A stretch of 64,000 nucleotides of DNA from Anaerolineae bacterium (GCA_023384415.1 JAHDWJ010000030.1:17025-81024), one strand, 5' to 3'; counted from the stretch's first letter, positions 26,924 through 37,101 are shown. Notes: generated by a model from the sequence alone, not told the origin. Made by a program: numbers and translations.

Positions 26924-27733
26924 TCATCGAGTGCGTCGCTGCCAATATTCCTTGGGTGTTAGATTGGTGAGATTGCCATCGGCATTGATGAAATCCAGGA
27001 TGAGGCGATTAAATTGAGCCGTCTGCTGCAACATGGGGAAATGGTTGCAATCATCTAAGGTCACAAAATAACGGTTCTTCGTTGCCTGGCGTAAGGGATT
27101 GCCTTCTCCGGGGGGTTGTTGGATAACGAGGTCTTGCTCTCCATAGACCAACAACAGTGGATGTGGACATTCATCAAGTTCCTGGGTGAAATTAATCCCC
27201 GCCAATTCCGTGGCGACTGAATTGATCGCCAGAGAATCCGTTTTACGAGTTTCACTATCTACTTCCGGGAAGCTGTTGCTCTTGCCTAGTACCCGGCTGA
27301 TAAAACCATCGGCATCTGTTGTTAGCAGCCGTTCATTGATCGAAGAACCTTGCACCGGCAGAGCCACCGTGACCAGACGTTCTACCCGCCCTAAATATTT
27401 ACTGGCATAACGCAAAGCAATGGCTGCTCCCAGGGAATGGCCTACCAGGGTGATGGGCTGGTTGATGCCCAGCTTATCCAAGAATTTGTCTACCATATCT
27501 ACATAGACAGAAAAGCGATAAAGCTCACTGGCATTGCTGGGGTTAGTTGCTTTGCTAGAATCACCAAAGCCCCACAGATCAAAGGCAAACGCCCGGTGGT
27601 GGGTAGAGAGGGCTTGCATGGATGGCCACCAATAACGCCAGGAACCCAGCCACCCATGAATGAATACAATTGGCCGTCCCCGGCCAACTGCTTCATAATG
27701 GATCAGGTGGTTACCAATGGTGGTGATACTCAT
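26924..27733 (-). CDS. Alpha/beta hydrolase (paralogue 1)
   Basis: The protein has about 269 residues. It has the oxyanion segment HGWLGSW, the nucleophile elbow GHSLGAA, the acid in VYGEQDLVI and the catalytic His in DDCNHFPML, so the triad is complete. ATG 27733 starts MSITTIGNHLIHYEAVGRGR; a longer frame to 27793 adds 20 unlikely residues. It is clearly paralogous to the hydrolase at 35355-36191 (shared HYE..GRGRP, HGW..SW, LD.WGFGDS.K). Both lie in the same signalling block. The substrate is unknown. Confidence 0.83.
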   Translation of the reverse strand: MSITTIGNHLIHYEAVGRGRPIVFIHGWLGSWRYWWPSMQALSTHHRAFAFDLWGFGDSSKATNPSNASELYRFSVYVDMVDKFLDKLGINQPITLVGHSLGAAIALRYASKYLGRVERLVTVALPVQGSSINERLLTTDADGFISRVLGKSNSFPEVDSETRKTDSLAINSVATELAGINFTQELDECPHPLLLVYGEQDLVIQQPPGEGNPLRQATKNRYFVTLDDCNHFPMLQQTAQFNRLILDFINADGNLTNLTPKEYWQRRTR

Positions 27734-27878
27734 AAGTAGAACTGGGTATGTCAATGAATGGATGTAATGTAAAGCGGAGTAATCTCTATACAATTATCCT
27801 GGTTCTGGAACTCGCTAAAATAACTGCCCGATGTTTAAGATGGGTTCAATGGTGAGGTTGGCACCGCTCTCTACCCAG

Positions 27879-28292
27879 CTATATTTCCGTGGCCTCTTGG
27901 GATGAATTTGAGGTGTGATTATTGCGGCTCAATACTTCCTTCACTATTTTGATCAACGCATCTGGAGCAAACGGTTTAAGGATATATTGATCGGCCCCTG
28001 CTTGTAACCCCTGCTGTACCTCTGTTTCTTGCCCTTTCGCCGAAAGGAAGATCAGGGGGATGTTTTGGGTGGTTTCATGCTCACGCAATTCTTGACAGGC
28101 CTGGTACCCAGTCTTGCGTGGCATTCGCACATCCATCAAAATTAAATCAAACTGGGTTCCAGAGGTGGTAGCAATATCTATGGCTTCTTGCCCATCACGG
28201 GCGCTGACTACCTCAAACCCACTAAATTGGAGGGTGAGCGTTATAAGTTCGCGAATATCTTTTTCGTCTTCCGCAATCAATATTTTTGCCAT
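27879..28292 (-). CDS. Single-domain response regulator
   Basis: This protein of about 137 residues has only a receiver domain: acidic pair ED near 8-9, phospho-accepting Asp 54 (LILMDVRMP), Ser/Thr in FLSAKG and Lys in ILKPF. No output domain follows, apart from a short Ser/Thr-rich tail. ATG 28292 gives the standard MAKILIAEDE start. It is the gene after the large PAS/GAF kinase (gap 86 bp), so that kinase is the likely phosphodonor. Confidence 0.88.
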   Translation of the reverse strand: MAKILIAEDEKDIRELITLTLQFSGFEVVSARDGQEAIDIATTSGTQFDLILMDVRMPRKTGYQACQELREHETTQNIPLIFLSAKGQETEVQQGLQAGADQYILKPFAPDALIKIVKEVLSRNNHTSNSSQEATEI

Positions 28293-28378
28293 AATAAACC
28301 CTTGTTTGTAATGCGTACTTGTTGGCAACTCGGGGTTGAGTGCATCTGGTTGGTGATTATGAGGTACGTATTACTTGA

Positions 28379-31300
28379 CTAAACCATCTCGCCATCAGAT
28401 GTAACGATGGGGAGGGTAAAGGTAAATGTTGAGCCAGCACCTATGGCGCTGTTCACAGTGATGCTGCCGCCGTGCATTTCCACCAGACTGCGGACGATAG
28501 CAAGACCCAGGCCAGTGCCTGGGACCTGTTGAATATCAGAATCTTCGGCCCGGTAAAAGCGGTCAAAAATTTTGGTTTGATTTTCTGGGGCGATGCCTAT
28601 ACCTGTGTCAGAAACGCTTATTGAGACGAAGCCATCATCAATGTGAGCCATGACTTTGATGGTACCGTTTTCGGGGGTGTAGTTGAAGGCGTTATCGAGA
28701 AGATTGCGTAATATCTGGTGGGTGCGGGACCCGTCGGCGTTGACCAAAGGCAGACCCGGTTCAATGTCGGCATGGAGGGTCATTTTTTTGCCTTCGTTCA
28801 TCATGCGGCCGCGTAGATGTTCTTCTAACAGCCGCTGTACTAGTTGGGGAATGTCTAGCGGCCGCAAATCCAGCTCCGTCTTCCCCGTCTCGATACGGGA
28901 AATATCCAACAATTCGTCTACCAATGTTCGTAGACGGTCGGCATTATTTTTTATTACTTCAAGATAACGAACTTGTGGTTCGGTCATGGGGCCGGCCGCC
29001 CCCATCAGCATCAAATCTGCATACCCTTTGATCGAAGTCATGGGCGTCCGCAGTTCATGGGAAACCGTTGAGACAAACTCACTCTTCATCCGGTCTACTT
29101 CCACCTCTTTGGTAATGTCACGGAAAATGGAAACAATGCCAAAAAATTGATTACCGGCAAAAACTGGCGAAACATGTACACTAACGACCTTATCTTCTAC
29201 TTCCAGCCGATCAGAAAGAAAAGTGGCCGGCATCTGGCGGATACGGTCAGCATGGTGCAGCCAATCTTCAATGCGATCTAGCCATGACCCTCCCGAAGAA
29301 GGATATACACCTAACAAAGAGCGGATGGAGCGACCAATCAGCCGGTTGCGTGGAATATCTAAAATCCGACTAACTGGTTCATTGGCAATTAAAATGGTAC
29401 CTTCGGCATCTGCGACCAATACCCCATCCGCGATACTTTCTAAAATAGATTGATTTTTAGCCGCTTCAATTTGTTCTTCACGCAGGAGATTCCCCAGCCG
29501 GTTAGCCTGGTCTCGTATGAGCAGGTAGAGCTGAGTGTTATAAATGGCGTTGGCAACCTGGATTGCGGCCGCTTCCACCAATTTTAGCTGTTCTTCCGTA
29601 AAAGCTAATGGCTCCTTGTGGAACATCATCAAAACGCCAATCACTTCATCACCAGAAATCAGCGGCACCCCAATCGCTGACTGCATCTCCTGGCTAGTCG
29701 GCAGATTCACCCATCGTTCATCCTTTTGGGTGTCATTCACAATAACCGCCTGTTGGTTCTTAATGATCCACCCGGCTAACCCCTCATTGCGGCGTAGACC
29801 CGTCGGCAGCCCTCCAGTGGGAATTTCCCGCTGCCGTCCACCCAGGGCAGCCTTAAACATCAGTTCCCCGGTCTCCTGGTCAATAAGCAAAATTACTCCC
29901 TGGGTGCCATTCACTACTTCATTCACCAGTTCCAAAGCCCGCGTCAATACCCGGTCTTCGTCCAGACTGGCAGCCAATTCGGAGCTGATGCGAAGCAAGA
30001 TTTGTACCCGATCTCGCTCTTCACCCAAGTCTTTTGTCCGCTGCGCTACTCGTTCATCCAACTGTTCATTCAGTTTACGTAACTCCGTAAATAGTTGGGC
30101 ATTACGTATGGCAATAGCAGCCTGTACTCCAAATTGAGTAGCTCGCTGCATATCTTGCGTATTAAATCGGCGTGGGTTGCTCTTTTCTACCAGGAGCAGA
30201 ACCCCAATAATGTCGTTATTGCGTTGCAGAGGAACCCCTAAAACGGCCTGGACTGTAGCTGGTTTAGGTAAACCCAACGTAATACTCCGCGTTTCATCAA
30301 ACTCATTGACAAATAACGCTTCCCCTTTTTGGGCGACCAGGGCGGCGAAAATTTGCTCATTGTGGATAGAAATGGTGTGACCAATAAACCCCTCTTGCTC
30401 ATCGCCTACGGCCGCAATCCCTATTAATTGCTCGCCATCAGCCTGCCAGATATAAACACCATCTAGCTGGAAGATGCTCAAACTTTCTTCACAGATGAGG
30501 TCCAAAACTCCTTTCAAGTCCAGGGTGGCATTTAAAGCCAGACTAACCCGTCCCAAAGCGGTGAAAAATAGCTCTCGTTTATAGGTATCTTCAAAGAGTT
30601 GGGCGTTTTCCAGAGCGACACCGGCCGAGTGGACAATGGCTTCTAATATTTGCAGGTCTGCTTCTTCAGGCGCGGCCGCAGGCAAGGGCAGCCCTAATTG
30701 GATCAACCCAAACACGTCCCCTCGGATAACCAATGGCAGCAGGATCATTGTATATGGCTGATCCGGCTGTAACCACGCCGCCGGGAGAAAATTCTCTCTG
30801 GCAATGTCCGGAGCATACACAGCCCGCCGACTGTTCTCCAGCATCTGAGACAGCAGTGGATAATGAGTCAGGGATAGAGATTCTCCCACCAGGTCTGAGG
30901 TACTATCTTCTTCATAGCCCTCATCAAACAGAATCATTAACTGCTGCGTTTCAGGGTGCCATTGCCCAATCGTATAACCGGCACTGCGTGCAACCTGGCA
31001 CAGATGCTCCCCCATCGTACTGAGAACAGTCTCCTGCTCCAAAGAGCCAGCAATGGCGTCACTGGCCTCTGCTAGAATAGAAAGCTCGCGTGTCCGATTG
31101 AGAGCTGATTGTAACAGCTGATCCGTTTCGATGATCGAAGCGGCAAATTGGGCATACAACTCGGTTGTCTGAATCACCTGTTCATCTGGACGCAGCCCGT
31201 TCTGCGGCGCATCCAGACCAATCAGGGCCATTATCTGTCTCTGTTGATTGTAAAGGGGGATAATGAATAAATCGTGCGGATGCCAGTGGTTGCTATAAGC

Positions 31301-32008
31301 GGGCACATTGATTGGTTCATGGCCGGCTAAGATAACGCCAATATTGGCCTGTGCCCATGGATCCTCGGCGGGGATAAAATAAGCCATACCCTGTTGATAT
31401 TGGCTAAGCTGAGGATTAGCAAATCGCTGTCGCCATACCTCGGGGGGGAGCATGTTATCTTGGATGAACCGATGTTCTTCTTCAGTCAGGCCGGCCGAAA
31501 AAAGCTCGCGCACCGTAAAATCAGGATCGCGCAAAGTAAGGGTAACCCGCTGCCAGCCTGTTGCCTGAAACCCATTGAGCATTAGCTGCAATTTTTGCCG
31601 CAGGGATTGTTCTCGTAAAACAGCCTGGGCCAATTTGTAAAGCTGGGGCAGGGGTTGGTTTTGGTCACTAATTATTGCCGAGGGTGTGCGGCTGATGTTT
31701 AACTGTATAAACTGATTATTGGCCGCTTTTACCGGACATGCTTGAATCAGCCAGTGGCCATTAGCGGTGAACAATTGCGTTGGTGTAGGTGTGGTCAGGA
31801 TAGGTTGCCAGGAAATGTTAGCCATGAGGGGCTGCATTAATTCGACAACAGAGAGGGTGTTTGCTTTTGGGAATGCTGTTAATCCCAGCCATTTCTGAGC
31901 AGTTGGGTTGACATAATGAACCATGCCTTCAGATGTGGCAATCACCACTCCTTCTGTTACATTGTCCAAAAACTGCCAGATTAGGGCGTTTAGGCGTTCG
32001 TTACTCAT
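28379..32008 (-). CDS. Large PAS/GAF sensor histidine kinase (soluble)
   Basis: The protein has 1209 residues with no membrane helix. Domains in order: PAS (about 8-110), a GAF-like region (about 130-300), GAF domains near 310-475, 490-640 and 675-830 separated by a coiled coil (LNEQLDERVAQRTKDL), a second PAS (about 855-965), HisKA with His near 984 (VSHELRTPMTS) and an ATPase domain with NLLDNAFNYTPENG, DTGIGIAPE and GTGLGLAIV. It lies between two response regulator genes on the same strand (32158 upstream, 27879 downstream), making a three-gene phosphorelay set. Confidence 0.9.
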   Translation of the reverse strand: MSNERLNALIWQFLDNVTEGVVIATSEGMVHYVNPTAQKWLGLTAFPKANTLSVVELMQPLMANISWQPILTTPTPTQLFTANGHWLIQACPVKAANNQFIQLNISRTPSAIISDQNQPLPQLYKLAQAVLREQSLRQKLQLMLNGFQATGWQRVTLTLRDPDFTVRELFSAGLTEEEHRFIQDNMLPPEVWRQRFANPQLSQYQQGMAYFIPAEDPWAQANIGVILAGHEPINVPAYSNHWHPHDLFIIPLYNQQRQIMALIGLDAPQNGLRPDEQVIQTTELYAQFAASIIETDQLLQSALNRTRELSILAEASDAIAGSLEQETVLSTMGEHLCQVARSAGYTIGQWHPETQQLMILFDEGYEEDSTSDLVGESLSLTHYPLLSQMLENSRRAVYAPDIARENFLPAAWLQPDQPYTMILLPLVIRGDVFGLIQLGLPLPAAAPEEADLQILEAIVHSAGVALENAQLFEDTYKRELFFTALGRVSLALNATLDLKGVLDLICEESLSIFQLDGVYIWQADGEQLIGIAAVGDEQEGFIGHTISIHNEQIFAALVAQKGEALFVNEFDETRSITLGLPKPATVQAVLGVPLQRNNDIIGVLLLVEKSNPRRFNTQDMQRATQFGVQAAIAIRNAQLFTELRKLNEQLDERVAQRTKDLGEERDRVQILLRISSELAASLDEDRVLTRALELVNEVVNGTQGVILLIDQETGELMFKAALGGRQREIPTGGLPTGLRRNEGLAGWIIKNQQAVIVNDTQKDERWVNLPTSQEMQSAIGVPLISGDEVIGVLMMFHKEPLAFTEEQLKLVEAAAIQVANAIYNTQLYLLIRDQANRLGNLLREEQIEAAKNQSILESIADGVLVADAEGTILIANEPVSRILDIPRNRLIGRSIRSLLGVYPSSGGSWLDRIEDWLHHADRIRQMPATFLSDRLEVEDKVVSVHVSPVFAGNQFFGIVSIFRDITKEVEVDRMKSEFVSTVSHELRTPMTSIKGYADLMLMGAAGPMTEPQVRYLEVIKNNADRLRTLVDELLDISRIETGKTELDLRPLDIPQLVQRLLEEHLRGRMMNEGKKMTLHADIEPGLPLVNADGSRTHQILRNLLDNAFNYTPENGTIKVMAHIDDGFVSISVSDTGIGIAPENQTKIFDRFYRAEDSDIQQVPGTGLGLAIVRSLVEMHGGSITVNSAIGAGSTFTFTLPIVTSDGEMV

Positions 32009-32157
32009 TACCAGACCTTGACCTGATGGTCACTGTGCCAGTACAGGAAGATGAGAAAGCCTGGTAAGGCTGTGGGAAACAGCCGGGCTTTGGAGATAGT
32101 GTGAAGAGTCATTTACAAGAAAAAGCCTGACTGTAAACCGGATAGTTGGGCAACTCG

Positions 32158-33060
32158 TCATTTGTTGATAGCCTGGGTTCGGGCCTGTTCTTCTTGGTCC
32201 AAACGGCGCAGCTCTGCGGCCGCTTCCGTAATTTCCCGAATATCCGAAAACGGAGTTTTACTGGAAACAACACCCAGGGATAGGCTCATTAACGGGGCCA
32301 ACGAGCCATCAGCCAGACGAATACCCCCTTGTTCCCGGTCAATAAAGTTATAATGGGTTAATACCTCTTCATTGAACCGCTGCCGCAGTTGTTCGACCAT
32401 TGAAGATACATTCTTTTCCATAGTAATAATGACAAAAGTTTCGCTGCTGGCGTGGCCGACAAAATCATTCAGTGTTCCCAATTCATCTACCACATCATTA
32501 AGCAGCAAAGCCGCAAAGCGAAGCACTTCACCACTGGCTACAAATCCATATGTATCGTTAAATGGGGCCAAATGGTCAATCCCTACCAGCAGCATTGTCC
32601 ACCCATCCGCCCGCATCAACTGGCGCAGCTGATCCTCAATAAGCCGGCTGCTGGGCAGACCGGTACGTGGGTCTGTCATATTCATGCGCTGATGAATACG
32701 AATAGCACTCTTAACCCGTAGTTTTAACTCCTCAATATCAAACGGTTTGGTGATGTAATCATCGGCACCGAGTTCCAACCCGGCAATCCGGTCACTTCGC
32801 TCATCTTTTTGGGTTAAAAAGATAATGGGAATATGACTGGTGCGGGTGGTTGTGCGCAGCTCGCGGCAAATGGTATACCCATCCATATCCGGGAGCATAA
32901 TATCTAGCACCACCAGATCAGGAATCTGCTTTTGGCATAAACGGAGCGCATCCGTACCCCGGTTGGCTACTTCGACCTGATAATCCTGCCCGGTAAAGTA
33001 GATTCGGAGCATGTTCGCAATATCAACATCATCTTCGACCACTAAGATTCTTCCGAGCAT
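32158..33060 (-). CDS. Response regulator with degenerate GGDEF domain
   Basis: The protein has 300 residues. The receiver domain has acidic pocket EDD near 9-11, phospho-Asp 53 (LVVLDIMLPDMDGY) and Lys in ITKPFD. The C-terminal half follows the diguanylate cyclase fold (DPRTGLPSSRLIEDQL, then LVGIDHLAPFNDTYG), but the signature GGDEF is replaced by ASSET (FVGHASSETFVII). The metal-binding and active-site residues are therefore not intact, and c-di-GMP synthesis is unlikely. It may be a protein-interaction or nucleotide-sensing output. It lies 149 bp upstream of the large kinase gene. Confidence 0.85.
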   Translation of the reverse strand: MLGRILVVEDDVDIANMLRIYFTGQDYQVEVANRGTDALRLCQKQIPDLVVLDIMLPDMDGYTICRELRTTTRTSHIPIIFLTQKDERSDRIAGLELGADDYITKPFDIEELKLRVKSAIRIHQRMNMTDPRTGLPSSRLIEDQLRQLMRADGWTMLLVGIDHLAPFNDTYGFVASGEVLRFAALLLNDVVDELGTLNDFVGHASSETFVIITMEKNVSSMVEQLRQRFNEEVLTHYNFIDREQGGIRLADGSLAPLMSLSLGVVSSKTPFSDIREITEAAAELRRLDQEEQARTQAINK

Positions 33061-33435
33061 AGGTACATTCCTTCACTAAAACGGGTTGGGGACGGTGAAA
33101 CAATTTTCGGGAGCCAATGCTCACCTACCAGCTTATGCAATTCTATCAAGGCTACCTCATTGCGACAATGCTACCCCAGGGTAGTTCTCTTGACTACCTT
33201 TACACTGTACAGAATTATAGTTTCTGGGTAAATGGGAATAGTGTCAACCTTCCATCTCTTTTTTCACCCATTACCAGAGCAGTTTTCACCAGTTGTTCAC
33301 CGGGGGTCATTTTTATGGCTCGCCACTAAACGGGGAAAACTATTGGCTGTGGCAGGTCTTTGACCGTTCCACTTCTGGCAACAACATCAGGGCTACCCGC
33401 TACCAGCATAAAAAATTATAGGAACTGGGGTAACG
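33061..33435. other. 375-bp non-coding stretch upstream of the REC-GGDEF gene
   Basis: No supported ORF or RNA is seen. It contains a TATAAT-like box on the minus strand (33214-33219) and a TTGACA-like box (33242-33247), but their spacing of 22 is too long for a standard promoter. A short CTACCCCAGGGTAG palindrome lies near 33170. Confidence 0.4.
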
Positions 33436-34707
33436 TCATTCACCCTGACGTGGATAGAGGCGCGGATGTTCTTTGTGGGGGAATTGATGATGATCGCTTT
33501 GTTCATACGGGACAGATTTATGAATGAAGCGGCGTTCATCTGAGGCAATCAGCACGACATCGGATTCAACGGTGCGGGCAGGGTAGAGGATGAGACCAGA
33601 AGTGAGACGGCAATGATGCCCGACACAACTCCCCAGGATTTTCAGGTTAGTATCTTCTAAACCCCCTTTGGTTTCAGCACGGATCATACCGGGTAAGACG
33701 TTGTAATCAGTAAAGGTTGTCCCAGCGCCAACAAAGGAATCTCGCCCAATCACACATAGCTGTAAACAGGTATTTTGGGCAATACTGGTATTTTCCATCA
33801 GAGTTGTCATAAATAAAGCGGCGCGGAAAGGAAGAAAACAGCCATCACCAATGACGCTTAGCATGAGTTGGCATCCCTGGGAGATAGTGACGTTGCTGCC
33901 GATGATGCAGTTGTCTATAACGACGCCAGCCTCAATGCGGACATTATCGCCAATGGTGGTAGGGCCATGAATAACGGCTGATGGGTCTATGGCAACATTT
34001 TTGCCTATTTTTACCAGTTCGGAGCAGCTTAGGGTCTGTTTTTGTTCCAGCAATGATTTGCCTAAAATTTTAAGCTTATAAACCCAATCCTGGTTGATTT
34101 GGGCCTCTTTATTGATCCCCCTGGCGAATACACCAAAGAGAATATCTACGATGAAAATATGAACCCAACTTTCGATGGCCACGAATGCTTTACGTGGGAG
34201 TTGGTAAACCAGGTCGCCAAAGTGGGTGGCCATATAAGGGGGAACAAAGTAATAGCCTCGCTCTTTGGCTTCACTATCAATCCTTAGCGGGGTAGCAATG
34301 ACGCTTTGGGAAACGCCCTGGGGTAAGTACCAGATGTCGGTAAGGACGAGGTCGTCCTGGAGAAAAAGGCCACGTGTGAGGGGGATAACATGGGCAGCGA
34401 TGGCCGGGTCGTCTTTATGAAAGGCCAAACGTACTGGTTTGCGGCCGCTGCGAGCCTTTTCTAAAAACTCCTCGATCAATGCTTCATTAAAAAAAAGATT
34501 ATCCCGATGAACAAATACCTCTACGATTTCGCTGCCTTCCACCTTTTGGGCAATTTGCCAGGTGGGGTATTCTCGTTCTTCATTCACATATGGGCTGAGA
34601 ATATCACGCTGCCAAAGCCAAAGCGGCTTGTTATGGACTCGGAGATCACGCGCCGGTTCATTGAATGGATGAATGAAGGATGGGTCGGAAAGGATGATAC
34701 GGCGCAT
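33436..34707 (-). CDS. Left-handed beta-helix (hexapeptide repeat) protein with GlmU-like layout
   Basis: The protein has 423 residues. The C-terminal part (about 235-400) is a left-handed beta-helix of hexapeptides (IDPSAVIHGPTTIGDNVRI, VVIDNCIIGSNVTISQG, FVGAGTTFTD), as in sugar nucleotidyl and acyl transferases. The N-terminal 230 residues look like a degenerate nucleotide-sugar-type domain with no pyrophosphorylase G-x-G-x-R motif that I can find. The role could be acyl transfer or structural. It lies 9 bp after the V4R gene, so the two belong to one operon with the hydrolase upstream. Confidence 0.65.
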   Translation of the reverse strand: MRRIILSDPSFIHPFNEPARDLRVHNKPLWLWQRDILSPYVNEEREYPTWQIAQKVEGSEIVEVFVHRDNLFFNEALIEEFLEKARSGRKPVRLAFHKDDPAIAAHVIPLTRGLFLQDDLVLTDIWYLPQGVSQSVIATPLRIDSEAKERGYYFVPPYMATHFGDLVYQLPRKAFVAIESWVHIFIVDILFGVFARGINKEAQINQDWVYKLKILGKSLLEQKQTLSCSELVKIGKNVAIDPSAVIHGPTTIGDNVRIEAGVVIDNCIIGSNVTISQGCQLMLSVIGDGCFLPFRAALFMTTLMENTSIAQNTCLQLCVIGRDSFVGAGTTFTDYNVLPGMIRAETKGGLEDTNLKILGSCVGHHCRLTSGLILYPARTVESDVVLIASDERRFIHKSVPYEQSDHHQFPHKEHPRLYPRQGE

Positions 34708-34716
34708 AACAACGGC

Positions 34717-35358
34717 TTATTTGATTGGCTTTTTGCTAATGGCAATGGTGCAGGTTTTGCCCCCGGCGGCGATACATTCAATTTCTTCAATCTGGAACGT
34801 TTTGCCATTGCTGACCCAATAAGAAGATTCTTCTAACAGGCCAACGGCCAGATGGCAGCATGGCGTAGTGGTCGTTCGATTCCAGCAAACAGGACAACGT
34901 TCGATAATCCACAAATAATGGGTTTTGTCATCACGTAAACGAACGACCTGATTAGAAAACCGATTAAATGATTCGGCGAAAATATCGAGTCCGATTTTCA
35001 ACTTAATGCTAAGCGGTAAGGCCCGCATAGCCAGATCGGCAATCCCAATAACGGGCATAAACTCTTTGAGTAAATATTTAAATGTTTCCCGACCAGCCCG
35101 CAAAGAAAGGCCGCGGCCGCTTCGAGCACCAAACATTTTTTCTAACGCTTCTTCTAAGTTGCCAAAATCAGTAAAAGAAAAGCCTAATTGCAGGTTGTTG
35201 GGAGGGTAATTATTGACCAGATGATTCAGCTGCGCTAAATTGAGAACCGCATTGACTCCATGCGAGCCAATAATATCTTCCAGAGCGGTCAAAACGATGC
35301 GGCCGCCGCGATTGGGGTAAAAATATTCCTTCTGTGGGCCATCTGATTGTTGCATCAC
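34717..35358 (-). CDS. V4R (4-vinyl reductase-like) domain protein
   Basis: The protein has 213 residues. The C-terminal two thirds fit the V4R family, small-molecule or hydrocarbon-binding domains first seen in BchJ-like and NtrC-type regulators. It ends with a paired Cys motif (IEEIECIAAGGKTCTIAI), typical of V4R, and a middle WIIERCPVCWNRTTTTPC segment with more Cys residues. The start is GTG 35358 or ATG 35355, overlapping the hydrolase stop. It belongs to a hydrolase-V4R-beta-helix operon. The ligand is unknown; V4R proteins often sit beside small GTPases, as here. Confidence 0.75.
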   Translation of the reverse strand: MMQQSDGPQKEYFYPNRGGRIVLTALEDIIGSHGVNAVLNLAQLNHLVNNYPPNNLQLGFSFTDFGNLEEALEKMFGARSGRGLSLRAGRETFKYLLKEFMPVIGIADLAMRALPLSIKLKIGLDIFAESFNRFSNQVVRLRDDKTHYLWIIERCPVCWNRTTTTPCCHLAVGLLEESSYWVSNGKTFQIEEIECIAAGGKTCTIAISKKPIK

Positions 35359-36191
35359 GGGCTGCCTGTAGCACTATTCGTTACTTCATGAGCTTCATGG
35401 TGATTTTCATTCAGAAAATTATCTATCGTCTGCAAAAACTCTTGCGGTTCATCTGTCATAGGAAAATGGCGAGAGTGATACATCATTTTTATCGTTGCCA
35501 TTTTCGTGCCATTGGTCAAAATTTTCGCGTTTCTAGGTGAAACGATATTATCCTTTACGCCATAAATGCCCAACACCGGTACCGAAAGCGATTTGAGCTG
35601 TTCCCGCAAATCTGTTTGGCGCAAATCATTAATGCTGCGAAAAAAAGAATCCACACTGGCCCGTTTAACATCCCGAAAAATCATATTTCGCACCCGCTCA
35701 GAATCCCCCTGCAAGAGTAACCACATGACCGTGCTACGCAAAATAGGATAACGCCATACCAGTTCTGCTATCCACCCCTGGCCGGCCAATTTCAGAAACA
35801 AATTAAGCGAAGACCCCTGAATCGGTGAGCCAACAATAGCAAATTTGCGGATCCGCTCCGGGTACATGAGCGCCAACTGCATGGCAACTGTGCCGCCCAT
35901 AGAATGTCCAAAAACCGGTGCCGACTGAATGCCTAGTGCCTCCATAAACTCGTACACCATTTGCACATAGCTATTCACTTGAAAAGCGGTGTTAGTGGTT
36001 TGTTTGGCAGAATCCCCAAAGCCCCAAAAATCCAGGGCATAAACGCGATAAGTCCCCCGGTTGGCCAGGGCAATCATACAGTCACGCCATACATCCCAGG
36101 AATTGATCCAGCCATGCAAAAGAATGACGGGGCGGCCCCGACCAATGGATTCATAATGTAAAATGCCGTGATCGGTAACAATCGAACTCAC
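35355..36191 (-). CDS. Alpha/beta hydrolase (paralogue 2)
   Basis: The protein has 278 residues and starts with GTG (ribosome site GGTGAGGG). The triad looks complete: nucleophile GHSMGGT, acid in IYGVKDNIV and His in HSRHFPMTDEP, with oxyanion segment LHGWINSW. It is paralogous to the hydrolase at 26924-27733. The stop overlaps the V4R start (GTGA/TGATG), so translation is coupled. It is the first gene of the hydrolase-V4R-beta-helix operon. The substrate is not predictable; it may modify lipids or ligands sensed by V4R. Confidence 0.83.
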   Translation of the reverse strand: MSSIVTDHGILHYESIGRGRPVILLHGWINSWDVWRDCMIALANRGTYRVYALDFWGFGDSAKQTTNTAFQVNSYVQMVYEFMEALGIQSAPVFGHSMGGTVAMQLALMYPERIRKFAIVGSPIQGSSLNLFLKLAGQGWIAELVWRYPILRSTVMWLLLQGDSERVRNMIFRDVKRASVDSFFRSINDLRQTDLREQLKSLSVPVLGIYGVKDNIVSPRNAKILTNGTKMATIKMMYHSRHFPMTDEPQEFLQTIDNFLNENHHEAHEVTNSATGSP

Positions 36192-36552
36192 ACTGCCCTC
36201 ACCATACTACACCCAAGTCTGGTTCACTCTATATAGGCCTGATAGTTGTATAACTTGTAGGCTCAAATGGGTTCAATCTCTCTGGTTGAACGAAACCTGA
36301 CCAGTTATTTGGCGGCCATTTCTTAGAATTGGATAATGAATGTATACGCTACCTCAATCATCATACTTAGCGAATATTTCATTATCACTTAATGAAACCA
36401 TTCTACTTAAGTGTAGGATGTTAGTTCAAGGTAAACTGGCAAGTCACGCTACCCACCGCACCTTTAACCGGCAATGGTAGCATAGTTGTCTAGCGATGGT
36501 GTAAAAAGCCGGTGAAGGTCGGATGAATAGCCCGTGAACGGCACAGTGGGGG
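36192..36552. other. 361-bp non-coding stretch between the GTPase gene and the hydrolase operon
   Basis: No supported gene, repeat copy or convincing promoter is visible. It must carry the promoter of the hydrolase operon or the end of the GTPase transcript. Confidence 0.35.
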
Positions 36553-37101
36553 TTATCTGGCCGACTTACCTTTGTCATCTATCTCTTCCAAAATAGAGTA
36601 CAGTAGTTCCAGAAGGACATTTTTCACACTTTCCCTGTCTGTCGCCACACAGGGCAATACTTTGACACTGGCGTCAAGCCGTAAAATAATGCGTAAATCT
36701 TCTGGTTCCCAGGCATCATCATGGTCTTGTTTGTTGGCAGCGACGACAAAGGGGGTGGGGGCGAAGCTCTCAAAGGTTTCCAAGATGCGTTTGGCTTCGC
36801 GGAAAGTTTCGGGCTTGGTACTATCTACCAAAACGATGAAACCTAGCATACCTTCGGAAAGAATTTCCCACATGAAATCGAACCGACGCTGACCGGGAGT
36901 ACCAAAAAGATACAACACCAGGCCATCTTCAGCGGTGATCCGCCCAAAATCCATGGCCACCGTTGTAGATTCTTTAATTTGCTCGGCACTGCTCGTGATT
37001 TTTCTTTCCGTTGATACAACGGGTATTTCGCTGACGGAACCGATAAAGGCGGTTTTACCTGCCGCAAAGGGGCCGGTGACGACCATTTTTACTGCTTGCA
37101 T
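36553..37101 (-). CDS. Small Ras-like GTPase (CvnD/MglA-like)
   Basis: The protein has 182 residues. G1 is GPFAAGKTAFI, G3 is GTPGQRRF and G4 is ANKQD, so nucleotide binding should be intact. The switch I region carries ST repeats (ESTTVAMDFG) as in the bacterial CvnD/Rab-like ATP/GTP-binding family found beside roadblock proteins and histidine kinases. A GTPase-activating roadblock-type protein occurs at 58606. It lies downstream of the DUF4388 gene (gap 151 bp), probably on the same transcript. Confidence 0.88.
   Translation of the reverse strand: MQAVKMVVTGPFAAGKTAFIGSVSEIPVVSTERKITSSAEQIKESTTVAMDFGRITAEDGLVLYLFGTPGQRRFDFMWEILSEGMLGFIVLVDSTKPETFREAKRILETFESFAPTPFVVAANKQDHDDAWEPEDLRIILRLDASVKVLPCVATDRESVKNVLLELLYSILEEIDDKGKSAR

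Noticed and set aside
33190-33250. A promoter in the gap upstream of the REC-GGDEF gene
   Set aside because: TTGACA and TATAAT on the minus strand are 22 bases apart, beyond the usual spacing.
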